Position numbers and translations under genes: made by a program
Notes under the pieces: model-generated
The model's input: only the letters and a program-made list of their open reading frames with translations
The model's database searches: none
Told to the model about the DNA's origin: nothing
NCBI GenBank assembly: GCA_910587865.1
Contig: CAJUNX010000044.1
Span: forward strand, 1 to 7,121
Length of the DNA stretch: 7,121 bases
Reading direction: 5' to 3'
Origin: an uncultured Roseburia sp.
GTDB taxonomy: Bacteria; Bacillota; Clostridia; Lachnospirales; Lachnospiraceae
Shown here: one piece after another, positions 1 to 5,001 of the stretch
How the letters are laid out: each line of letters opens with the position of its first letter
Numbering within the stretch: the first letter of the stretch is position 1

Positions 1-1
1 G

Positions 2-154
2 GACGGCGGAGACTTGTATTCCTGCGGCAAGGACGGGAATAACAAGGAATTGATCTGTCATATACCTGCAATGTCTGTTACCTGTGATACAGGAAATATT
101 TATGTACTGTCAAAAGAAAGTGGTGAGGAAATCGTTTTACCAAAAAGCCATTGA
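2..154 (+). CDS. C-terminal end of an unidentified protein (5' truncated by window edge)
   Basis: An open frame runs from the left edge to a TGA at 152-154 and encodes 50 residues beginning DGGDLYSCGKDGNN and ending EEIVLPKSH. I do not recognise the protein. The tail contains two similar short units, LYSCGKDGN and IYVLSKESGEE (aromatic residue, a few residues, Lys, acidic or Ser, Gly). This rhythm resembles repeated beta-hairpins of propeller-like extracytoplasmic proteins, but that is only a resemblance. No membrane segment is visible in this part. The coding stretch is A+T-rich like the following amidase and unlike the G+C-rich block after its stop. A 50-codon open frame could arise by chance, so confidence is moderate. 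Confidence 0.5.
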   Translation, partial: DGGDLYSCGKDGNNKELICHIPAMSVTCDTGNIYVLSKESGEEIVLPKSH

Positions 155-205
155 TTCCCGCGGACAACGAGCCGGGTGGGCATGCCCGCATGCACATTTG
201 GTGAC

Positions 206-251
206 TGCCGCGAGGGTAAGCAGCCTCGCGGCAAGCGGCGGGGTTGCTGAC
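206..251 (+). other. G+C-rich intergenic hairpin with an alternative pairing partner
   Basis: Bases 206-215 (TGCCGCGAGG) and 224-233 (CCTCGCGGCA) form a perfect 10-bp inverted repeat around an 8-nt loop. The loop plus the start of the right arm (216-225, GTAAGCAGCC) can instead pair with 242-251 (GGTTGCTGAC), with one mismatch and one G-U pair, so two mutually exclusive structures are possible. No T-tract follows, so it is not a standard intrinsic terminator. The block lies between the stop at 154 and the amidase start at 281 and is far richer in G+C than the coding sequence on either side. An upstream palindrome GGGCATGCCC (178-187) lies in the same block. It could be an interspersed intergenic repeat, a weak terminator or a leader structure; the inverted repeat is certain, the function is not. 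Confidence 0.5.
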
Positions 252-280
252 TTATTCCAGATTGAGGAACAAATGCGGCA

Positions 281-1090
281 ATGAACAGGAAGCAATACAG
301 AAAGAGGAAAAAACTCAGAAAGAGAAAGATGAAGCGGCTTATGATTGCGTATCTTCTGCGGGCAATCGTCATGCTGATACTAATTATAATGCTGATACTT
401 ATGGTTTGCGGATGTCTTTACATATACGAGAAATTTACAAAGAAAGATGAAAAGGCAAATAAATACACGGATATATACACAGATAGAAACGCAGGCAGCG
501 CTGCTGTTCCTGTTACTGCGACAGTGAAGAGTGCCCCGGGGTTTTGTGTTGTCGTGGATGCAGGGCATGGAGGAAGTGACGGAGGTACTGTCAGCGGCAA
601 GGCAGTAGAAAAGGAGATTAACCTTTCGGTTGCATTGAAGCTGAAAGCTATTCTGGAGAAGAACAATATAGAAGTTATTCTGACCAGAAGCTCCGATGAA
701 AATATAAGCCTTGCAGATCGTACGTCTGTTGCAAATGCCTCCAATGCAGATTTTTTTATCAGTCTTCATTGCAATTACTATGAGAAGGATGCCCGGATAG
801 CAGGCATGGAATGTTATTACAACAATTCAAATGCGACAGAAAGCAAAGGATATGCAGAAAGTATCATCAGCGCAGTATCGCTAAGTGAGGATATTGAAAC
901 GAGGTATGCAAAAACAGAGGGCTATTATGTTTTGCGAAACACGCAAATGCCCGCTGTTTTGGTAGAAATGGGATTTCTCTCAAATGATTCTGAGAGTCAA
1001 AAGCTGTTGGATGACGATTATCAGGAAAGTTTGGCACAGAGAATTGCAGAAGGAATTTCCAATGAAATAAAGAGAGGAGAGAATCTGTGA
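281..1090 (+). CDS. Membrane-anchored N-acetylmuramoyl-L-alanine amidase (Amidase_3 family)
   Basis: Predicted zinc hydrolase that cleaves the amide bond between N-acetylmuramic acid and the L-alanine of the peptidoglycan stem peptide. The 269-residue protein begins with a very basic segment (1-19), then a hydrophobic helix at about 28-49, so it should be anchored in the membrane with the enzyme outside. The catalytic domain runs from about 86 to the end. Its zinc ligands are visible as H96 (DAGHGG), E112 (KEINLS) and H163 (SLHCN), with the catalytic glutamate E229 in VEMGFLSN. Size and single N-terminal anchor resemble CwlD/CwlM-type amidases of spore-formers, but no cell-wall-binding repeat is present, so the precise role (germination, division or autolysis) cannot be assigned. 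The start at 281 follows GAGGAA (264-269) at a rather long distance; an in-frame ATG at 329 would shorten the basic tail and keep the anchor. Its stop overlaps the next GTG start. Confidence 0.93.
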   Translation: MNRKQYRKRKKLRKRKMKRLMIAYLLRAIVMLILIIMLILMVCGCLYIYEKFTKKDEKANKYTDIYTDRNAGSAAVPVTATVKSAPGFCVVVDAGHGGSDGGTVSGKAVEKEINLSVALKLKAILEKNNIEVILTRSSDENISLADRTSVANASNADFFISLHCNYYEKDARIAGMECYYNNSNATESKGYAESIISAVSLSEDIETRYAKTEGYYVLRNTQMPAVLVEMGFLSNDSESQKLLDDDYQESLAQRIAEGISNEIKRGENL

Positions 1091-1248
1091 AGAACAATAA
1101 AAAAGGCGATAGCGCCAAAATTGAGATAGAACGGCTGCTCCAAAAAGCGCTTAGAGTACAGCAGGAACCAGGCCGGCAATTAAATGATTCCATTATCCGT
1201 CAATGCGAAAAAAGATTTGAACAGGGGAGAGGATCAGATTCCGGGTGA
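1087..1248 (+). CDS. Short ORF coupled to the amidase; probable truncated anti-sigma-like remnant
   Basis: A GTG start at 1087 shares the bases GTGA with the amidase stop and sits 7 nt after AGGAG (1075-1079), a strong ribosome binding site and a classic coupled arrangement. The 53-residue product begins MKNNKKGDSAKIEIERLLQK and continues with a predicted amphipathic helix through LNDSIIRQCEKRF. This pattern (IExLLQKAL, a short break, LNxxII) recalls the N-terminal 40 residues of small anti-sigma-like or membrane regulatory proteins of Lachnospiraceae, which normally continue with a basic stretch and a transmembrane helix. Here the frame ends in a low-complexity tail (QGRGSDSG) and no membrane segment follows, so I read it as the 5' remnant of a longer gene. 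The family resemblance is from memory and weak. A genuine small protein is the alternative. Confidence 0.55.
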   Translation: MKNNKKGDSAKIEIERLLQKALRVQQEPGRQLNDSIIRQCEKRFEQGRGSDSG

Positions 1249-1345
1249 CGGAAGGGCTGGGCGCTGCTCAAGGCAGACCTGCGTGACGGAACATCTCACA
1301 GCAGCAATGATCCGGATAAAATTGCTATTCATAAACAAAAACAGG

Positions 1346-1365
1346 TTAGTACAACGTTTTACTAT
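1346..1365 (+). promoter_or_regulatory. Upstream operator O1, palindrome with AACGTT core
   Basis: The 20-mer TTAGTACAACGTTTTACTAT contains an 18-bp near-perfect palindrome (1347-1364; only the C/T pair next to the AACGTT core mismatches). It matches the second operator at 17 of 20 positions, and its last base is the first base of the -35 box. An even palindrome centred on CG is typical of LacI-family repressors and of AraR-type (GntR-fold) repressors. Its position would occlude RNA polymerase or support looping with the second site. Confidence 0.8.
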
Positions 1366-1393
1366 TGACAAATAGAGGTGATTGTTCTATATT
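1365..1393 (+). promoter_or_regulatory. Sigma-A promoter of the hydrolase/AtuA operon
   Basis: A consensus -35 box TTGACA (1365-1370) is followed by a 17-bp spacer and the -10 box TATATT (1388-1393), predicting transcription start near 1399-1401. The promoter lies exactly between two near-identical operators. The leader to the first gene would be about 86 nt. This placement excludes the upstream in-frame GTG at 1378 as a translation start, because it lies before the predicted transcript. Confidence 0.85.
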
Positions 1394-1400
1394 TATTTTA

Positions 1401-1420
1401 TTGGTACAACGTTATACTAA
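1401..1420 (+). promoter_or_regulatory. Downstream operator O2, over the predicted transcription start
   Basis: TTGGTACAACGTTATACTAA is a palindrome with outer arms TTGGTA and TACTAA around AACGTT, differing from O1 at three positions. Its centre is 55 bp from that of O1, about five helical turns, so both sites face roughly the same side of the DNA. It begins at or immediately after the expected +1, where a bound repressor would block initiation. The cognate regulator is not encoded in this window. Confidence 0.8.
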
Positions 1421-1467
1421 TGAGAACTGACCTGTGTAAAACACATATGACCAAAGGATCCGATGAT

Positions 1468-1475
1468 GGAGAGGA
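1468..1475 (+). promoter_or_regulatory. Ribosome binding site that fixes the hydrolase start at 1486
   Basis: GGAGAGGA lies 10 nt before the ATG at 1486. The other in-frame candidates are worse: GTG at 1378 lies before the predicted transcript, ATG at 1447 has no purine-rich site, GTG at 1477 is too close to this motif, and ATG at 1501 follows a T-rich run. Confidence 0.7.
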
Positions 1476-1485
1476 AGTGAGTCAG

Positions 1486-3201
1486 ATGGAAGAATTTTTT
1501 ATGGAAATGCTGCGCCAGCTGCAGCGTGATTATGATGCGCTGGATCTGCCGGTTGTGAGTGAGGAGGGGAAGATGCATGAGTTCATGCTTCCGATGCCGG
1601 ACGGTGTGAAACTTCAGACATTTCTTTTTTACGGCGGCAGCGGCGGTGGGGAAGCGGCCGGCACAGACTGCCGGCCCGTGATTTTGCAGCGCTCGCCTTA
1701 TGCGCACTCGATGGATTCCTACCGGGTTCACGGGGAAAACCTGGCGCGCCGCGGATTTATCTACATCGTTCAGTTCTGTCGGGGAACCGGCGGGTCGGAG
1801 GGGGAGTGGGATCCGAATGTGAACGAGCGTGCGGACGGCCTTGCCACGCTCAACTGGCTGCAGGAGCAGAGCTGGGTAAAAAACATCGGTTACTGGGGCG
1901 ATTCCTATCTGGCGCTGACCGGCTGGTGTATGGCGGATGCCGTGCCAGAGAAGGTAAAAGGCATGTATTTAGGCGTATATGGAACGGACCGGTTTACCTC
2001 GGCGTATCAGAAGGGCTTGTTCCGTCATGATGTTTTGACGTCGTGGGCGATGGAGAACGCCGGGTTTTCGGTGGAGGCCGACTATATGGACAGCTGCAGG
2101 TTCCGGCCGCATTACCGGGTGGACGAGGCGCTGTGGGGAAAGGAGATTCCCTGGTATCGCCGCTGGATCACCGCGACAAAGGAGGATGATCCCTACTGGC
2201 AGGAGGGCTTTTGGAAGCTGCTTCGCGAGATTCCGGAAAAAGTAAAAATCCCGCTTTACGTCACGGAAGGCTGGTATGATCATCATTTGGGAAGCGCGTT
2301 AAAATCTTACGCAAATTTAAGCGGGGAGACGCTGGAAAAAAGTACGCTCTCCATCGGCAGCTGGAATCATTTCTGCATGAACTGCCTGGAATGGAGCAGC
2401 CCGGAGCATTTGGAGAACAGCGAGGTTGCCTCCATGGTGAAGTGGTTTACCACACTGCTGGTAAAAGAGCAGACACCAAAGCGGTCGGCAAGGATTTATC
2501 TGATCGGAGCGGACCGGTGGGAGGAGCTGCCGTCCTGGCCGGTACCGGTGAAGGAGACAAAGCGGTTTTACCTGGCGGCAGAGGAACATCCGGAATGCGC
2601 ACACGCGTATGTGCTGCATGGGAGCGAGGGCGCGGCTTTGACACAGACCGGATATCTGTATCGCCCAGACGACCCGGCGCCGTCCCACGGAGCGGAGTCT
2701 ATGTTAAAATCCATGGATCAGGTCGGCAGCATGTATCAGCCGGAACCCGGATTCCGTCCGGATGTGATTACATTTGTCTCGGAGACGTTAAAAGAAGAGA
2801 TGCTGATTGCCGGACAGATCCGGGTGCACCTTACGGTTGCGAGCGACTGCGAGGACACTGCCTTTACCGCGAAAGTGATGGAGATAAAGGCGGACGGACG
2901 TGCCGTCAATATCCGTTCCTCCATTACCACGATTGAGGCGGACCTTCCGTGCAAAACGGCGGGATACGTACCGGGGGAGCGTACCCGGGTCTGTGTGGAT
3001 ATGTGGGATATCGCCTGGCAGGTAAGCGCCGGTTCGAGAATCCGCGTGGACATTTCCTCTTCGGATTTTCCGCAGTATGCGGTTCATGCAAACTATCCCG
3101 GCGTGTGGTCGAAGCAGGAAAAAACGCGGGACGCTCATCAGACGATCTTCTGCGGCTTCGGGCAGGAATCCTTTATCGAGTTTCCGGTCGCAGAGCTGTA
3201 G
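1486..3201 (+). CDS. CocE/NonD-type serine hydrolase (peptidase S15 superfamily)
   Basis: Predicted cytoplasmic esterase or amidase of 571 residues with no signal peptide. The alpha/beta-hydrolase part carries the full triad: S140 in YWGDSY, D265 in GWYDHH and H295 in GSWNHF. Y72 in RSPY matches the oxyanion-hole tyrosine of Rhodococcus cocaine esterase, and FCRGTGGSEG followed by ERADG is the usual strand-turn motif of the family. From about residue 390 the chain matches the X-Pro dipeptidyl-peptidase C-terminal jelly-roll (IAGQIRVHLTVASD, then SAGSRIRVDISSSDFP). Length is normal. The active-site context GDSYLA differs from the common GxSYxG, suggesting a less usual subfamily. Members hydrolyse diverse substrates (cocaine, nonactin, glutaryl-cephalosporins, proline dipeptides), so the substrate cannot be assigned. 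It is first in the operon directly behind the dual-operator promoter, hence probably induced by its substrate or product. Confidence 0.92.
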   Translation: MEEFFMEMLRQLQRDYDALDLPVVSEEGKMHEFMLPMPDGVKLQTFLFYGGSGGGEAAGTDCRPVILQRSPYAHSMDSYRVHGENLARRGFIYIVQFCRGTGGSEGEWDPNVNERADGLATLNWLQEQSWVKNIGYWGDSYLALTGWCMADAVPEKVKGMYLGVYGTDRFTSAYQKGLFRHDVLTSWAMENAGFSVEADYMDSCRFRPHYRVDEALWGKEIPWYRRWITATKEDDPYWQEGFWKLLREIPEKVKIPLYVTEGWYDHHLGSALKSYANLSGETLEKSTLSIGSWNHFCMNCLEWSSPEHLENSEVASMVKWFTTLLVKEQTPKRSARIYLIGADRWEELPSWPVPVKETKRFYLAAEEHPECAHAYVLHGSEGAALTQTGYLYRPDDPAPSHGAESMLKSMDQVGSMYQPEPGFRPDVITFVSETLKEEMLIAGQIRVHLTVASDCEDTAFTAKVMEIKADGRAVNIRSSITTIEADLPCKTAGYVPGERTRVCVDMWDIAWQVSAGSRIRVDISSSDFPQYAVHANYPGVWSKQEKTRDAHQTIFCGFGQESFIEFPVAEL

Positions 3202-3245
3202 GGATAAAACACATGACTGTATGCAAAAGAAATGAAACGATCAGC

Positions 3246-3265
3246 GCCGGCCTCGGAGTGCCGGC
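3246..3265 (+). repeat. Intercistronic inverted repeat before the AtuA-like gene
   Basis: GCCGGC at 3246-3251 and 3260-3265 can pair around an 8-nt loop, four bases before the purine-rich AAAGGAG ribosome binding site (3269-3275). It sits in the 82-nt gap between the hydrolase and the AtuA-like gene. No T-tract follows, so readthrough is expected. It might stabilise the downstream message or adjust translation. A six-base self-complementary pair can also occur by chance in G+C-rich DNA. Confidence 0.35.
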
Positions 3266-3283
3266 AGGAAAGGAGACGAAACC

Positions 3284-4651
3284 ATGAAAAAAATCGCGAT
3301 CGGCGGTGGACAGGGCTTCTGGGGAGATTCCCCGGATGCCGCGATTCACATGATCAGGGAAGGCTGTATCCAGTACATGGGCTGTGACTATCTCGCAGAG
3401 CTTACGCTTTCCATTATGGCAAAACAGCAGTTGAAAGATCCCGCAAAGGGATTTGCACCTGATTTTGTCACACGTATTTTAAAGGAAGCGGGAAAAGAGG
3501 CATGGCAGAAAAAAATTAAGATCTGCACCAATGCCGGAGGGATGAATATTCAGGGCTGCGTGGATGCGATTCATACATTTGCAAAGAGCCAGGACATGAA
3601 AGGCTATAAGATCGGCTATGTCACCGGAGATTCGATCCGGGAAAAGATTCCCAAGCTGTTAAAAGACGGATGGACGTTCCCGAATTTTGATTACGACGGA
3701 GATTTTCACGAGATCCTGGACAAGATCTACAATTGTAATGCGTATATCGGACACGAGGGGATCGAGGAAGCGCTTTCCATGGGCGCGGATGTGGTTGTGA
3801 CCGGACGCGCGGCGGACAGCGCACTGTTTCTGGCGCCGCTGGCCTATGAATTCGGCTGGGCGGACGACGACTGGGACAATCTCGCGCGCGGCATCATGGC
3901 AGGCCATCTCTTAGAGTGCGGCGGACAGGGTGCGGGCGGCAACTACATGTACGACTGGCGCGGCGTGCCGCAGATGGATGAGCTCGGATTCCCGATCGCG
4001 GAGCTGACAGACGATACGTTTGAGGTCACAAAAGCTCCGAACTGCGGCGGTATCATCTGCGAGCAGAGCGTGAAGGAACAGTTTTTATATGAGGTGCACG
4101 ACCCGGCAAATTACCTGACGCCTGACGTCAATGTCGATATCAGCAATTCGACGATCACGCAGCTGGGGCCGGACCGTGTGCGCGTGGGAAATGTAAAAGG
4201 AAAACCGAGACCGGATACGTTAAAGCTCTGCGTCGGCTACCACAAGGGCTGGAAGACGGTTTCCATGTTAAGCTTTGCGTGGCCCGATGCATACGAAAAG
4301 GCAAAATACTGCGCGGATGTGATCATGAAAAAAATGATGCGCCGCGGCATGAAGGCGGACGACATTCACATCAGCTACATCGGATTAAACAGCCTTCACC
4401 TCGGCGTTGCCGATATGAGCGAAGAGGCGTTGAAAAACTTAAACGAGTGTGTGATGCGGATTGCGGTTTTCTCCGAGGACAAAAACGAGTGTGCGAAAAT
4501 CATTCCGGAGATCAGTCCGCTTCAGTTGAACGGACCGCCCGGAGCCTCCTTCTTCGGCGGAAGAGCCCATGTGCAGGAGGTCATGGCGCTGTGGCCGACA
4601 ACGGTGCCGCGCGATGCGCTTGACATCAGGGCGCATATTCTGGAAGTGTAG
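3284..4651 (+). CDS. AtuA-family protein (DUF1446), large domain only
   Basis: The 455-residue protein matches the large domain of the acyclic terpene utilisation AtuA family (Pfam DUF1446) along its whole length. Visible family landmarks are GGGQGFWGDSPDAA (7-20), CDYLAELT (34-41), TNAGG (82-86), VVTGRAADS (171-179), GHLLECGGQ (207-215) and DPANYLTPDV (273-282). In Pseudomonas, AtuA is needed for growth on citronellol and geraniol, but the family reaction is not established, and many members lie in unrelated acyl-CoA or hydroxy-acid gene clusters. Full-length AtuA proteins are about 560-600 residues with a small C-terminal domain; here that domain is encoded by the next gene, and the two together give 564 residues. 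The start follows AAAGGAG (3269-3275) by 8 nt. No carboxylase or acyl-CoA genes of a terpene pathway are present, so terpene degradation is not implied. Confidence 0.93.
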   Translation: MKKIAIGGGQGFWGDSPDAAIHMIREGCIQYMGCDYLAELTLSIMAKQQLKDPAKGFAPDFVTRILKEAGKEAWQKKIKICTNAGGMNIQGCVDAIHTFAKSQDMKGYKIGYVTGDSIREKIPKLLKDGWTFPNFDYDGDFHEILDKIYNCNAYIGHEGIEEALSMGADVVVTGRAADSALFLAPLAYEFGWADDDWDNLARGIMAGHLLECGGQGAGGNYMYDWRGVPQMDELGFPIAELTDDTFEVTKAPNCGGIICEQSVKEQFLYEVHDPANYLTPDVNVDISNSTITQLGPDRVRVGNVKGKPRPDTLKLCVGYHKGWKTVSMLSFAWPDAYEKAKYCADVIMKKMMRRGMKADDIHISYIGLNSLHLGVADMSEEALKNLNECVMRIAVFSEDKNECAKIIPEISPLQLNGPPGASFFGGRAHVQEVMALWPTTVPRDALDIRAHILEV

Positions 4652-4671
4652 CAGGAAAGGAGCAGGGGACT

Positions 4672-5001
4672 ATGCCAGAGATTTATTTAAATGATATTGC
4701 GCACGGGCGCAGCGGCGACAAGGGTGATACCAGCAATGTCTGCGTTTATGCGAGAAAACCGGAATATTATAAGATCATTGAGCGCGAGGTGACGCCCGAG
4801 AAACTGCACGCATTTTTTGGCGATATGGTAAAAGGAGAGATCACACGCTATGAGGTGCCGAGTCTCGGCGGATTTAATTTTGTCATGAAACATGCGCTTG
4901 GCGGCGGGGCCACCATGAGCCTGCGGCTTGACAGCCTCGGAAAATCGATGGGAAGCGCCGTGATGCGCATGAAGATCCACGTGGAAGATGGAGAAATATA
5001 A
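4672..5001 (+). CDS. AtuA-like C-terminal (ferredoxin-fold) domain as a separate small protein
   Basis: A 109-residue protein with the signature HGRSGDKGDTSN at 11-22, the hallmark of the small C-terminal domain that in most AtuA proteins is fused to the DUF1446 domain. A second conserved block follows near LGGFNFVMKHALGGGATMSL (66-85). It starts 20 nt after the large-domain gene, with AAAGGAG (4656-4662) 9 nt before the ATG, so equal and coupled expression is likely. I infer that the two proteins form a complex equivalent to one AtuA chain. No signal peptide or membrane segment is visible. Its last 14 nt overlap the start of the VWA gene. The split could be an ancestral two-subunit state or a later fission; both gene ends are clean and each gene has its own strong ribosome binding site, which argues against a sequencing error. 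Confidence 0.92.
   Translation: MPEIYLNDIAHGRSGDKGDTSNVCVYARKPEYYKIIEREVTPEKLHAFFGDMVKGEITRYEVPSLGGFNFVMKHALGGGATMSLRLDSLGKSMGSAVMRMKIHVEDGEI

Noticed and set aside
206..233. Intrinsic terminator for the upstream gene
   Set aside because: The stem is strong but no T-run follows the right arm, so a standard Rho-independent terminator is not supported.
84..284. 66-codon plus-strand frame before the amidase
   Set aside because: It crosses from a different coding frame into the hairpin block, has no ribosome binding site and overlaps the amidase start; composition follows the G+C-rich intergenic block.
1184..1375. 63-codon plus-strand frame as a continuation of the short coupled ORF by frameshift
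   Set aside because: The frame shows no hydrophobic helix or other expected continuation of an anti-sigma-like protein and runs into the operator and -35 box.
1433..1445. Small TGTGT-AAA-ACACA hairpin in the operon leader
   Set aside because: A five-base A+T-containing stem with a three-base loop is too weak and too likely by chance to call a regulatory RNA.
1378..1485. In-frame 36-codon N-terminal extension of the hydrolase starting with GTG at 1378
   Set aside because: It would begin upstream of the -10 box and run through the second operator; the encoded residues do not resemble the family, and ATG 1486 has a ribosome binding site.
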